Shown piece by piece: positions 43,635 to 55,818 of a DNA stretch of 64,000 bases; within the stretch, counting starts at the first letter, position 1, and every line of letters begins with the position of its first letter. The position numbers and the translations under genes are program-made. The stretch is from Malus domestica (Eukaryota; Streptophyta; Magnoliopsida; Rosales; Rosaceae). The stretch spans positions 7,076,001-7,140,000 of the forward strand of contig NC_091671.1 of NCBI RefSeq assembly GCF_042453785.1, in the 5' to 3' direction. The notes beneath the pieces are model-generated. The model had not been told where the DNA came from. It did no database searches and saw nothing but the letters and a program-made list of their open reading frames with translations.

Positions 43635-45128
43635 TACTGTACAAATAAGATTCACATGCGCAAAATATGTGCTAGACTACGCGCTGCAAATGGAAACAAG
43701 TTGTCACCCCCATTTATCCAAAAATAATATACTTGTTATAGATATCCGTGTAGAATATTATATTACGAAGGGCGGAGAGCGTGTGTACGGCAAAGTAGGA
43801 ACGGGTACAGCAACGTAGCAGCACAAGCAAGACGATGATTGGAACTGCAACTTACCCCCACACATTCACAGAAGCCTTTTTCTTTCCCCTGCTGGTGTTC
43901 ATGAAAGCGCTTTGAAGTGAAAAAGCCAAGAAATTACGAAGGCAAGGATCATGCAGGCAAGAAGGAAAGCCGCATCAGTACTGCTATTTGCCTCGTTTAT
44001 CTGGCCACTGGAAATGTTGAATGCAGTTACTCCACAGATCTCGCAGGTTCTGCAAATCAAATAAATAAAATTATGGATAGGCAGAAAATAACATATCAGT
44101 CAGACAAGACAAGTAATTACAACCATAACGCAACATAATGAAGAAACGTACCATGAGGATTTTGAACAAACATAATGAAGTGTAACCAACAGCATACAAA
44201 TATAAAAAAATATAGAAGAAAATGCTATACAATCACTGTAAGTGATTTCAAAGGCCATCAATCTTCTATTTCTGTTTCTAGAAATAAGTCACGTCGTCAA
44301 GATGTCGTTCCATTTGCTTACCATGATGAGTAAAATGAAATTTGAACTAGCTTGCTGTTCTTGCATATCTTCTCCTCATCCTGGTTACCAAGCAAGTCAG
44401 TCTTGACCAATCCATCTATGATGTATTGTATTCTCATGTGATGCAGCTTATCTAGATTATATTTCCTGTAGCCTAAGTTTGGATATTTCCTTTGCAGAGG
44501 GTATAGCGTGCAAGGTCCTAAGAACTTCACCAAATTATCATCCTTCGAGTATAGAAAATCTCCCAAATATATAAGCGAAATAAACTTGTGACGGAATCAA
44601 AGAATGCAAATGCTCATCATCATTTACTAATCCATATGCATAATGTAAACATTTACATCTTTATTAGAAGCATACATAAAAAATACATGGCACACAAGAT
44701 ATCCACTTTTCAACATAGGAGCTCAATTCTTACATACAGACACACTTCCTTTAGCTTGCATTGGACCTCGCACTTTCCACTAATGTAAATGCCATAGAAA
44801 GTGTGACTGTAAAAACTATAAACGTAGAACGATCGATATGTTTGAGTTCAGATGGACTGTAATAGTGGTGACTACAAGATTTGTTCTTTTACTAGATTTT
44901 CTCGTATTTCATATGAGCATACACATTCTACTATATACGTGATCTGCCTCATTCAGCATTCCAGTAAGAAGCAAAATGATAAGAACAATTGTGACAATTA
45001 CATCAAAAGAAAGAAGCTAATTAGCAAGTAATCATTCGAATAAGCTGAACTCACGGAAGCAGGAACCTAAACACTATCAAGATGGTCTCTGTTGTAGCAT
45101 GCCCATAGTAAGATCATAGTTTGAAGTA
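43635..45128. other. Intergenic DNA, no confident gene
   Basis: AT-rich. The minus-strand frame 44318-44566 (82 codons, with YPNLGYRKYNLDKLHHMRI) has the least repetitive composition in this stretch and could be an exon of an unknown gene, but I recognise no family and see no supporting splice context. Confidence 0.35.
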
Positions 45129-45520
45129 TGTTAGGATGCCACTTGTCATCATCTCAATATGACAAATGTAAGGTTGAGATGCTCTAGTAGTAGATAAGAT
45201 GGTTATAAGTTGTCGGATGATAGCTTACAGAGGAAGCTAAGTAGTTTACATATAAGGAAGTCGGTTGTAATTGGGAGGGGGTCATTGGAATAATCTCTGT
45301 GTAATACAAGAAAGTACTATGCAATTGTGAAGAAGCCGAGCAAGGTTTTAACATTGGTATCAGCCAGTGTCGATTCCTCTCAATCCTTCATTGTTGTATG
45401 CCTCGCCGACCCCGGAACACCATGGAATCGCGAGTGTCGACTTTGGAAACCATGCTCGCCGATCTCAAAGATGAGTTCAAGAACAGCCAAGAGATGATCA
45501 TGATGCAGCTGCAATCATGA
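45129..45520 (+). mobile_element. LTR retrotransposon remnant: LTR, primer site and gag start
   Basis: A 225-bp LTR (45129-45353) starts TGTTAGGATG and ends TTTTAACA, with palindromic TGTTA...TAACA ends. It is followed by TTGGTATCAGCCAGTG, a tRNA-Met-type primer site. A frame from 45399 then reads MPRRPRNTMESRVSTLETML and DLKDEFKNSQEM, the coiled-coil start seen in plant Gypsy gag proteins, and stops at 45519-45521. The rest of the element and the second LTR are absent. Confidence 0.75.
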
Positions 45521-45864
45521 TGCAGATGGATGCATTATTTGTGGCTTTTATCGTTATTGAAATCTTGTTGGAATTTCGACATTTATTGATCATAATGCAT
45601 CCATCTGCATCTCCGTTGTATCATTACCCTGTACAAAGAAAGTGGCTCGAAGTCTTGAGAAGCAACATAACCAACAATCAAACCGCGGCATTTGGGTGCT
45701 CCATTAGAAATGGTGGGACTACGACCAGGAATCCCAGGTACATTACGTCTTGCTACAGTTAAAAGGGACAAATGCTCAAAATCAAATACATATTCGTGAT
45801 ATAACTTTGGCACTCTTATTTCTGATACATATTTGTGACTGAGCAGATAATCATAGATAAAATC

Positions 45865-45899
<35 letters not shown>

Positions 45900-45907
45900 T
45901 CACAATT
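45521..45907. other. sHSP 3' flank and unassigned frame
   Basis: A minus-strand frame at 45583-45813 (76 codons, with VARRNVPGIPGRSPTISNG) is not low-complexity, but I cannot assign it. 45873-45900 is an A-run plus (AT)n microsatellite just downstream of the sHSP stop. Confidence 0.35.
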
Positions 45908-46390
45908 TCAACCAGAAATTTCAATGGCTCTGACGTCAACGTTCTTCAACTCCGCCTTCGGAACAGTGACACTCAGAACTCCATTCTCCATGGCAGCCTT
46001 AATCTGATCAACCTTTGCGTTCTCCGGAAGCTGAAACCTCCTCAAGAACTTGCCGCTGTTCCTCTCCACTCTGTGCCACTTGTCGTTTATATCCTCCTTC
46101 TCCACGTTCCTCTCTCCGCTGATCTTAAGCACCCTGTCGTCTTCCACCTCCACCTTCACCTCCTCTTTTTTCAGCCCCGGAACGTCCGCCTTGAACACAT
46201 GGGCTTCGGGGGTCTCCTTCCAGTCGACCCTAGTGTTCACAAAAGCCGAATTCTCCCGAGAAAATTCAGGAAATGCGGAGAGTGATGAGGAGGAAGGGAA
46301 CGGGAAATCCTTGAAAGGGTCCCACAGATTGAGGGAGAATGGGTCGAAGACGCTGCTGCTTCCTCGTCGGGAGTTGGGAATTAGCGACAT
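45908..46390 (-). CDS. Class I cytosolic small heat-shock protein (about 18 kDa)
   Basis: A single uninterrupted 160-codon frame, the usual length for plant class I sHSPs, which are intron-less. The N-terminal arm [20 protein letters not shown] and [10 protein letters not shown] is diagnostic of class I. The alpha-crystallin domain runs from about residue 55 ([20 protein letters not shown]) through LKISGER and [18 protein letters not shown] to GVLSVTVPK. The C-terminal IEIS motif needed for oligomer contacts is present. The protein is an ATP-independent holdase for heat-unfolded proteins in the cytosol, forming dodecamers by family knowledge. Upstream heat-shock elements and a TATA box support heat induction. 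A broken relative lies at 49200-49677 in the opposite orientation. The start is chosen because MSLIP is the family start. Confidence 0.96.
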   Translation of the reverse strand: MSLIPNSRRGSSSVFDPFSLNLWDPFKDFPFPSSSSLSAFPEFSRENSAFVNTRVDWKETPEAHVFKADVPGLKKEEVKVEVEDDRVLKISGERNVEKEDINDKWHRVERNSGKFLRRFQLPENAKVDQIKAAMENGVLSVTVPKAELKNVDVRAIEISG

Positions 46391-46484
46391 TCTGAAAAAC
46401 CGATGGGGTTGGTTTGGATGCAGAGAAATTTGAGAATTATTACAGAATTATTGCTTTTGCTGGACTGATTGGAAAAGTAGCGGA

Positions 46485-46605
46485 TTTGATATATTTATAA
46501 GGAACCGAAGAATTTTCTAGAACAGACTTGAGGATGAGGCTGGAAAAGTATGTGTGAGTTTCTCGAACTTTCTAGGATGCTTGAGAATAATTGGAACTTT
46601 CTTAG
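46485..46605 (-). promoter_or_regulatory. Heat-shock elements and TATA box of the sHSP gene
   Basis: TATA box TTATAAATAT on the minus strand at about 46491-46500, about 100 bases before the ATG. Upstream are GAATTTTCTAGAA (46510-46522, three perfect alternating HSE units), TTCTCGAACTTTC (46560-46572, three units) and GAACTTTC (46594-46601, two units). This is the standard arrangement for heat-shock-factor binding. Confidence 0.85.
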
Positions 46606-49199
46606 GACGCTTAAGAATAATCCGACGTTTGTGTGAGTTACTCACACAACACGGTTGACTTCATGATGATGAATGGTGGACCCAAAAGCCTAAGTGTGGG
46701 GGTTGTATGGGCCATTCGATTTAATCGGACGGTTAAAACTGAAGATACTGTGCAAGTTATAAGCGGGGCGTTTGAATCTTTGATATGTATTATTTGGACT
46801 TATTGATAAATAATAATATTTACATTAAATTAACAATATCAACTAAATATCAATAACATTTAACATCTCATGAAGTAGCTTATCTAAAGGTAAAGGGAGT
46901 TATAGCCCAAACAAGCAAATTACCAGTTAAGTAATATGATGGTCACTTAGTGCTACCTTTAATGATATTTTTCTTTATTTGAGAGTGAGAGGTCTTAGAT
47001 TCGATTCTCGTCAAAAGCGAATTCGAATCATATTATTGTTTAGGGTAAATTGCCAATTTAGTCCCTGAATTATTACCTTAGTGAAAATTAGATTCCTAAA
47101 CTATTTTTTTCAGAAAAATTAGTCCCTGAAATATAAAAATCTGCCAATTACATCCCTAATGTTATATTCGAAGCTACTATATTCAAATTTTCGTCAATTT
47201 AAGTTATATTACTTGCATGCGATACACATTGGAGGGTAGATTGGTAGTTTTTCATAAAGAAATAGTGTATGGAGTTAACTTTGGATGAGAAATTAATAGT
47301 GTACAAAATAATACATAAAATATTGTAAAACACACATAAAAGGATCTAAGCCTAAAAAGAAAAATCATCCACAGAGCCCAGTCAGTAAGGTTCTATACGC
47401 CATAAGAATGAAATAAAGCATTTTATTGTGCACCATAAGATTGGAAGAATCAATCTTATACCTAGCCAATTACCAATGGCTGATCAAAGTTCTAGCTCAT
47501 AAATATTAAGTACAAATGTGAAAAACAAACTGAAATCTATAGGCCAAATTGATAATAAATAAATAAATAAAAAAAGAACATCTGCACGCCCGCACCGACA
47601 GTAAAGCTAGTTTAGTCTTTAGCGGAATTCTTTTCTCTCTTCTATCCCCCTTTTTTTTTTTTGGTCGAAGCCCAATTCTTTTTCATTCACGAAGTTTCTA
47701 GCAACTTCTGTTTTGCCTTCATTGAGCTGTTGGGTTTCATGCTCTTTCTAGTTTTACGGTACCTGAAATTTTCCAGAAACGTCTTTGACTCCTCATAAAT
47801 ACGTCACTAACCCCACGCCCTTCACCAACCAGTGAAGCCAAGCAAGAACTCTCCCTACTGACTCCAATTTGATTCCCAAGGCAGCCAAACAAAACCACAT
47901 CAAGTTTTTTGTTTTTTAGGTTTTTTTAATAAATTATAAAAAATTATCTCAATTATGAATCCAACTACAATCTTATATATCATGTTCAAACATTACAATG
48001 TTATATGAATTCCTTTAAATATTCTATTAATTTTAATTGTTAAATGATGAGATGCCAGGAATGGAGCTCACTCTTTTGATAATTGGAATAAAAAATTAAT
48101 CAATTAATAATAAATTAATAATTTTTTATTTACAATTAAAATCAATTAAAAAAAAAACTCTCTCAGCCGCATCCCTCCGTTACCCCCCCCCCCCCCCACA
48201 TTTTCCGAGCAACCAAACAAACCAAAGCATATAATTTTTTCCAGAAAAAAATTCAAAACCCAAGTCGAAAAATCACAAGAGAGTGCAGACCTGATTTTTT
48301 ATCCCAAAAACATGCATTGAATGTGGATCCGGCAATTACAAGCAGGACGCGATTCCCAAACCTCACAAATCAAAATTTACAAACCCTTAAAATCCCAATA
48401 GATTTACGAGTTCCCGGAGTGGGATTCAAATCCCACGAAACCTTCATAGCCATTGGACCAAAACACTAGACTATTTCTCTACTAGAGAAAATTAAGATTT
48501 AATTTTTAATTTAAACCCATGATGTTATGGGTACAATGATTTTTGGGCATCGGTGGAGACTACGCGCAGACGAAGGAGATAAGGGAATAGAGAAGACTCG
48601 CAGACTACCTCACCGAAAAGATCTCATCTCCCCTCCCCAGAACAACACCTTCCACTACTCCAAAATTCCTAGGTACTCGATTCCACTAGCAGAGACAACC
48701 ACATCAGCAATGGCGATGGCGATTATGCAGCTTCAAATTCTCATGATGCACTCGAGAGCTCCCTTGCCGATCTTTAGAACATTGACGATGGATAGACGAG
48801 GATTGGAAAAGTCTCGATCATCGTCAGGTCCAGGAATCGCGGGCGGGAAGCTCATACGGTAGCCGGATCTCGAGGTGGTTTCGATGACAGAAGACTCGCT
48901 GCAGACAACCATCAAGAAGCAACAAGAGAGACAGAAGGAGAGATGGGGTTTTTAATAACTTTAATTTTTTCAGATTAAAAATTCTTGACTTATTTAATTT
49001 TTAAATTATGAGTGGGTCCTATTATTGCCAAGTCATCATTTAGCAGTCAAACTGATAGAAAATTTAATGAAGGTGTGACATTGCAACGAATTTAGAAGTT
49101 GATGTATGATATTGTAATGTTTAATACATGAAGTATGAGATTGTGGTTCGACCCATATTTAAAGTAGTTTTGTATAATTTATCATTTTTTTTCTTCAAA
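46606..49199. other. Intergenic DNA between the two sHSP loci
   Basis: No gene. 47040-47160 resembles one end of a 'TTAGTCCCTGAA'-type MULE or MITE, without a visible partner. A C15 run lies at about 48183-48198. A repeat-like segment at 48960-49140 ends close to the sHSP pseudogene start. The frame 48527-48862 has no recognisable domain. Confidence 0.45.
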
Positions 49200-49677
49200 A
49201 TGTTGCTTATCCCCACCTCTCAACAAGGCAACAGCATCTTCGACCAATTCTCCCTCAACTTGTGTGACCCTTTCAAGGATTTCCCATTCCCTTCCTCCTC
49301 ATCACTCTCTGCATTCCCTGATTTTTCTCGGGAAAATCGGCTTTTATGGACACTACAGTCAACTGGAAGGAGACCCCCGAAACCCACGTGTTCAAAACGG
49401 ACATTTTGGGGCTGAAGAATGATGAGGTGAAGGTGGAGGTGGAAGACAACAAGGTGCTTCAGATCAGCGAAGAGAAGAATGTGGAGAAGGAGGACAAACA
49501 CAACAAGTGGCATAGAGTGGTAAGGAGCAGAGGTAAGTTCTTGAAAGATTTCAGCTTCCGGAGAATGCAAAGGTCGATCAGATTAAGGCTGCCATGGAGA
49601 ATGGAGTTCTGAGTGTGATCGTACCAAAGACAGAGGTGAAGAAGCCTGACGTCAAAGCCGTTGAAATCAATGGTTAA
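49200..49677 (+). pseudogene. Class I small heat-shock protein pseudogene
   Basis: Starts MLLIPTSQQGNSIFDQFSL and [19 protein letters not shown], clearly related to the intact gene at 45908-46390. A one-base loss near 49338 shifts frame; DTTVNWKETPETHVF to GKFLKDF continues in the second frame. Another one-base loss near 49548 shifts again, and the C-terminus ending [12 protein letters not shown] then TAA (49675-49677) is in a third frame. Two frameshifts disable the alpha-crystallin domain. The upstream 100 bases lack clear GAA..TTC elements, and the ATG follows a T-rich stretch unlike the active gene's leader. This is an inverted relative of the sHSP gene about 3 kb away. Confidence 0.9.
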
Positions 49678-50279
49678 TTAATAGTGAAATAATAAGATTA
49701 TGAATGTTGTGTTCTTAGGAAATAAGATTATGAAATAGAGTGCCCAAAAAAGAGTGATTTGTGTAATTGTTTGTAAAATAATGACTTGTGTGTAGTTAAT
49801 TTGATACAAATTTGGATTTATGCGTTTGAAAATAATAAAAATTTTAAATGAGGATAATCGGAAAACAACTTTTGTAGTAAAAATTTAGATTTAAATTTTT
49901 TGGTAAAGTTCATTAGGTTTCATGTTCGAATGTGACATTTATATTATTTTTCTGTTACTTGTCATTTCACTCTATATTTTTTCACGGGGTATCATACCAT
50001 TGCCAAGCCCCTTTCTCACTTCTCCCTCTTCGTCTCTCTACACCTACATCCCGTCTTCTCTCTCCTCCGTCTCACTTTCCATGCGCAAAACATTTTTGTG
50101 AGTTTTTAGATTTTAAAGCTCTGATTGGATCAGTTTGAATGAAAAGTTTTAACCAAGCTTCTAAAACTGGAGAAAGGATTTCTAGGCAGCAAAAGGCAAG
50201 ACCCATGGCGTACAATTGAGATTTAAAAAAAAATGGCTTTGAGATTTGTTGGTTAGGATGTCCTTCCCTCAATTGTGAG
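49678..50279. other. Intergenic DNA
   Basis: AT-rich, followed by a CT-rich part (49998-50075) with no recognised gene. It ends with the left target duplication of the hAT element. Confidence 0.4.
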
Positions 50280-51424
50280 TAGGGTTGGGCAAATACCCAT
50301 TGGTTATGGGTAACCGTGATTACCCGCCAATTTAAATTAAATGGTTACGGTTATGGGTAACCGTTTAGATAAATAAACAGTTATGGGTATAACCGTTTAC
50401 CCGCAAAGTGTAAATGGGCGGTTATGGATATTAACCGCGGTTATAAACGGGTAACCGTTTACCCATTTATTTTATATATATAAAATTAACACAAAATATG
50501 TTCTCTACTAGACAAAACTTAGATCAATGCTATTGACTATAATGTGATTTATATAGCGCTGTTTTAATTAATTAAAAAGTAATAAACGATAATCCGTGCA
50601 GTATTTTTATCCTTAAATTGAGTAAATCAAAAGAAATTTAAGTGAGAAAAATAAACGGGAGCGCACTGAAATCATTTCCCTTGCAGTATGCATGCATTAG
50701 ATTTTTTCATGTGTTTACTGTAGCTATATGTTGATCTTGGATCGAACAAACTGGAAATCGAACATTCTTACAGGGCTATTGATCCCCTACATTTTCTTTA
50801 CCCTTCCTTCAATATTGTTCAACATCTTCAAGTTCTTTTCTACACGTAGTTACCGTACAAGTTATATATTTCCTGTTGTCTGTGTTTCTTATTTGTTCTA
50901 TTCCCTAAAAATCTTTATTTTTCTAGGGGAGAGAATGGAAAATGGATTGCTCTCGTTACGTTGGCATATAAATAATCCACGTAACGGTGCCCGTCGTTGT
51001 GTCTTTTCCGGTAATTATTTCAATTATTGGAATGTTATAAGGACTTAAAAATTTAAAATACGGAAATGGATGATGAATGTACCTATAACGGTGTTTAATT
51101 GTCACAAAAAATAAAAATTATAACAATTTTTTTTTAAATTTCCAAGTTGTTAAAAAATATGTAGACGGGTGAAAAATGGGTAACGGTAAAAAAATAAAAA
51201 GATAAATGAGTTAAAAATGGTAAATGGGTAAACGGGTATTAAACGGTTACGGTTAAATGGATATGCGGTTATGGGTATGGTTAACCGTTTATAAATGGTT
51301 ATGGGTATGAGTATAACCGTTTAAGCAATTACCCAACGGGTAAACGGTTATGCGGGTATGAGCATAAACGGTTATGGGTAAATAACCGCGATTGCCCACC
51401 CGGCATAACCGTTGCCCATCCCTA
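50280..51424. mobile_element. Non-autonomous hAT-type element
   Basis: 1145 bp with an 8-bp target duplication ATTGTGAG (50272-50279 and 51425-51432), the hAT signature. The ends TAGGGTTGGGCAA and TTGCCCATCCCTA are inverted. Both subterminal regions (about 150-250 bp) are packed with GGTTATGGGTAACCG and AAACGGGTA motifs in both orientations, resembling clustered transposase-binding sites. The interior is AT-rich; the frame 50728-51048 is hydrophobic and is not a transposase. Confidence 0.88.
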
Positions 51425-51432
51425 ATTGTGAG

Positions 51433-51720
51433 CAGCTCTTAATATGCTTTCTTCGCAGGAAGGCGAATTGGAGACAATAGTATGCTTTTGAAGGAGTTTC
51501 TTAAAAAAACACTTTCAAACAAATTTGTATAGAATTTATATGCTACGACTAATAGTAGCCCTACTATTGTTCGAAATAGATTACCAATTCTAATTGTGAT
51601 GTTTGTACCGTAAAATAATGTGATGCCTCGAACGAATGAGGATGGCTCAAGCCATGTATTGTGCCTTGAGAATGTGGGGTTGGGAAGCAATGCATCCAAT
51701 TTTTCTTTCACTTTATCCTT
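51433..51720. repeat. Dispersed repeat related to the 27.2-27.5 kb region
   Basis: GAGGATGGCTCAAGCCATGT and AAGCAATGCATC...TTTCACTTTATC match 27405-27480. Part of the same repeat family as the inverted-repeat arms. Confidence 0.6.
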
Positions 51721-51949
51721 CTTCTTTTTTTGTTAAAGAAAGTACCATATGGTTCGTAAGCAAAGTATCCAAATCTTTTTCACTTTTTTCTTGATAAAGA
51801 GAAATACAAAGTGGGTTCGAAAGCAATGCATCTCATTCTCTTTCCCTTTGTCTTTTTCTTGTTAAAAAAGAATGAAAATACCTTACTTCAGAATCACCTC
51901 CTCTTGAGGTAATGCTCGTTAAATATATTTTTTTTGCTTCTCTATTTAT
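51721..51949. repeat. Short local repeats
   Basis: Three echoes of 'GTAAGCAA(AG)TATCCAA.CTTTTTCACTTT' (51670-51720, 51755-51790 and 51818-51850), following the dispersed repeat. Confidence 0.5.
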
Positions 51950-53110
51950 ATTGTTAGAGAACTCTTATTAACCTTTCCCCATTGAAGTTATCTGCTCATT
52001 GCATTGCTGAGGTAACATAATATGTCCTCCTTGTGCATGATACCATTCAACATTCATATTTTCTAGCAAATTCGTGAAGTAACAATGTCAGTACCAGACA
52101 CATGAGTTGTTGTTGAATAAGGCATAGATTTTAGAATTTCACTTTTACTCTAGTGAACTGTTGCATTGGGTTGATTTACAATACAGGTACGTATGTACAG
52201 CTTGGAAACTTTATTTCTTTTCAATATTTGTTGTTTTAGGTGTTTATTTTTACCCATGTGTGACTAAGAAACAAAAGTGTTGGTTTTACAATATATTTTC
52301 TAGAAAATTCGTGAAGTACCAGATCCAGCAGCAGACATATTGTTGTTGAACAAGGCATAGATTTCACAATTTCATTTTTTTCCCTACCGGTTAGTTGCAT
52401 TTGGTTGATTACAATACAGGTACGTATGTTCTTAGAAACTTCATTTCTTTTCAATATTTGTTGTTTTAGGTGTTTGTACTATATGTTTATGCATTTTGAT
52501 GTTCATCCACGTCAACTGAAATTGAGCTAATCCCCCCCCCCTTATAATCTAATTTTTAGTTTTCTCACTCAATACAAAAAGTTTTAAATCATGTCTGCTA
52601 TATGGTGGTGAAATGTAAACTATTAGAAATTTGTATGCTGTAAAATAATAATGAGTAAATAAATATACACATGCAGTGAAACCGTCAATTGAAAATATGA
52701 CTTTACCCCTTGAAATTCAATTTTCTTTAACTAAAACTCATCATAGTATATTTTCCTAACAAAAACTCATTGACTTTACCTCTTGAGAAAAAAAAAGGGC
52801 CTTCGGGTTTTTACATATATATATTTTTTTCACTTCTCCTATTTATATTGTTAGAAAGCTCTTATTAACTCTTCCCCATTGAAGTTATCTGTTCATATAT
52901 ATGCATTGATGTGCATCATCTTTCCTCCTTGTGCATGCTAACATTCATCATTCAAATTTTCTTGCAAATTCGTGAAGCACCACTACCAGTACCAGACATA
53001 TGATTTGTTGCTGAACAAGGCATAGATTTCAAAATTTCAATTTTACTCTGTTGGACAATTGCATTGCGTTGATTTACGATACAGGTATGTAGTACTTCTC
53101 GAAAACTTTG
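51950..53110 (+). repeat. Three-fold imperfect direct repeat
   Basis: Units at about 52060-52240, 52300-52480 and 52968-53110 share AAATTCGTGAAG, GCATAGATTT and GATTACAATACAGGTACGTA. A leader part (GAAGTTATCTG, ATGTCCTCCTTGTGCATGA) precedes units 1 and 3 and recurs at 25480-25545. The spacer 52490-52840 is unique and T/C-rich. No protein is encoded. Confidence 0.75.
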
Positions 53111-54329
53111 TTTTTATCTTGCTTGACTAAGAAACTAAAATGTTAGTTTTACAATCTAGTGCCCACCAGATATTCTATTTCAGGATTCAGCTCAACAATT
53201 TTATTGATTAGGTTTTGACTTCACACAATTTTGTATTTTTAGATGTTTAAAATATCCCTAGTAACTTATGTCAGATTAAAAACAAATTTTAATATCATGA
53301 TTTCATTGCATATTAATAATAAAAGTATATGATTCTACGGTTTTCATTTGTTTTATTTTATTTTTTTTCCTTTTTAAATTCCCTAGTTGCTTTTCAAATT
53401 TGCATAAATTAGGATTTTTTTTTTGGTTTAATTTTTCCGTTTTCAAAATATGGGAGCATTAGTTACCAACAAAATATAAGAATGTTATTTTTTTTCAAAA
53501 TTATTTAATTATATTCTATATAAATATGGGTAAATTATTTTACTACACATATATAATAACAATAAAATGTGCTTAATGTATGTAATAATACATGCAAAAT
53601 AATTTACCTACAACATAAGGGATGTGATTTGGTTCAAGTTTATTTTACCTACATTTCACATATTGATATGGGGAAATTATTTTATGTAGATTAAAGTACC
53701 TACTTAAAGATGAAGAATGTGAATTGGTCCAAGATTTAATTTACAATTATTTCAAATATATAGATATAAGTAAGGGGAATTTTGATCTAGGTGCAACATC
53801 CCTAGCATTTAGACTTTTTTATTAAACTATTTTCTACAATTTTGGTGCCACGTTTTCTAAAATGTCCTTCTTTTTGAAATTCAAAATTACATGAAGTGCC
53901 ATTGATCCACCAATTTATTCAAAAAGTAGTTCCGAAATCTAGCCTTCTTCAAACCAAATTTATTATTTTTATTAATCCAAAACAAAGACACATATTATTA
54001 AGTTATCAACCAATGACATGTGCCAAAAATTAAAATTAAAATAACCAAAACTAGAATCAAACGTACCATAAACTAGAATTAAACGTACCAACACTAAAAC
54101 TAAATGTACCAATCAACGATATATACAAAATAATTCTCTCACTAAAATGTATACATAAAATATAAACATCCACCATTTTCATTGTCTTGAAGGTAAAATT
54201 ATATTTTAATTTTAGGAGAAAAAATATTTTTTACGAAGAAATTATAACAAAGAGATCATTTGATAAGCATCAGGTGCGACTTTGTGGCAAGGCTTCATAT
54301 CGTTTCGGGTTTGAACTAAGTGATGCTTA
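53111..54329. other. AT-rich intergenic DNA
   Basis: No gene. Weak repetition of 'AATTATTTTA.CTACA' phrases at 53480-53700. Confidence 0.45.
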
Positions 54330-55215
54330 GGCCATCTCCAACCGAAGGGTTCAGAGGGCCAGAAGGTCGAAAATAGCCCGAAAACCGTCTCCAACCGAGG
54401 GCTAGGCCAAAGGGCTCTGGAATCTGGGAGGGCCCCACGGAATCGGAGAGGGCTGGAGGGCTGGAGGGTTGGCTGCATGCAGCCAGCCAGCCCGGGGCTG
54501 GCTATTTTTTTTTAATGTTTTGTTATTCCTGTCGGTTATAACCGACATGAATACATTTATACTAAATAATAGCATGTATTCCTGTCGGTTATAACCGACA
54601 TGATTTCTTAAGAAAAAATTCAAATGCAACGGCTACTAGACGTTGCATTTGATTTATTTATTTATTTATTTTACAGTTTTATTATTATTTTTTATTTACA
54701 AAAATTTTCATATAACTTCTATTTTTTCCTATAACTTCTATTTCACAAAATTTATTTCATATTTTTTTTTAAATTCCATTTTTTCCCTATAACTTCTATT
54801 TCACAAAATTTGTTTCATATTTTTTTTAAATTCCATTTTTTTCCTATAACTTCCTAAGCCATTATACAACATTAAATTAAATTAAGTAACATGAAACAAC
54901 ATTAAACAATATGAAACAACATTACATAACATTAACCAACATAAAAATTATACAACATGAAACTTAAATGGAGACGGTTTTTAAATGGGTTGAATTTAAG
55001 TTGTAGTCTTTAAATAATAAATTATGTTTGGCCCTATGGTCTTCGGTTGAAGACGGTTTTTTGTGACAGGGCTAAAACGAGCCATCTGGCCCTCGGTTGG
55101 AGACGGAGGCAAATATGACCCTGTACTGTTCATTAAAATATTAATATCTTGAAGAATCTTGGAGGGCTAGAGGGCTAAAACGAGCCATCTTGCCAACCAT
55201 CGGTTGGAGATGGCC
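54330..55215. mobile_element. PIF/Harbinger-like non-autonomous element
   Basis: 886 bp with perfect 16-bp inverted ends GGCCATCTCCAACCGA and the target TTA on both sides (54327-54329 and 55216-55218). Further copies of the end motif, CGTCTCCAACCGAGGG and CCTCGGTTGGAGACGG, occur just inside. Two copies of the perfect palindrome TGTCGGTTATAACCGACA lie at about 54528-54545 and 54584-54601. No transposase is present; the two antisense frames at 54242-54629 are artefacts. Confidence 0.87.
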
Positions 55216-55218
55216 TTA

Positions 55219-55689
55219 AGCCTTAAAGTATGAGTCATAGAGGAAAAATAACAAAGATCTACACAAAACTCAAACAAAAGATAAAGATAGAGAAAACAAT
55301 AGATAAGTTTTCTGGGTGGGCTCAAAACTGTCATAAATAGTGGGCGATGGAGGAAGGAGGCTTGAATTTTGAAACGAACCATGAGGGTTGCTGGAAAAAA
55401 TAAAAAATAAAAAAATAAAAACTAGAGGAGGTGTGGGGTCTATGGTAATGGGATGAGGATGAATGAAAAAACCAATAAAACAAAAATATAAAGAAATAAA
55501 AGAATTGAAAAAACCCGATATATCACGTTGTTTGCTGTATCGTGTAAGCTTGACAATGAGCTTATAATAATGTGATTCAAATTCGCATTTGACGAGAATC
55601 GAACATAAAACCTCTCACTTACAAGTAAATAAAAATATCACTAAACTGCAATACTAAGTGATAATACAACTTAGATTTAAACAGGACAA
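55219..55689. other. Intergenic DNA upstream of CNL copy D
   Basis: AT-rich, no gene recognised. The last part, from about 55669, is shared with the upstream region of copy B. Confidence 0.45.
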
Positions 55690-55818
55690 AAATATATGAT
55701 TATTAATGTTGTGCTGGGGTGCTTCTTTGGTTTAGGCATCAGAGCACTGAGCGCGGGACTTACAAAAGCCACCAACAAGGAGAAGCATTCCGGTTGTTGT
55801 CTTTGATTTCAGAAGGAA
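55690..55818 (+). promoter_or_regulatory. Conserved leader of the CNL genes (copy D)
   Basis: Nearly identical to 31955-32086 upstream of copy B, including GGCATCAGAGCACTGAGCGC. Conservation of non-coding sequence right up to the ATG supports this start codon in both copies. Confidence 0.55.

Noticed and set aside
43312-43818. 168-codon plus-strand frame and antisense partners rich in Arg/Pro/Gly
   Set aside because: Spans the GGGAC-repeat MITE; the pentamer repeat keeps several frames open by chance.
49220-49570. 116-codon minus-strand frame
   Set aside because: Shadow of the sHSP pseudogene on the plus strand; the same antisense frame exists opposite the intact sHSP gene.
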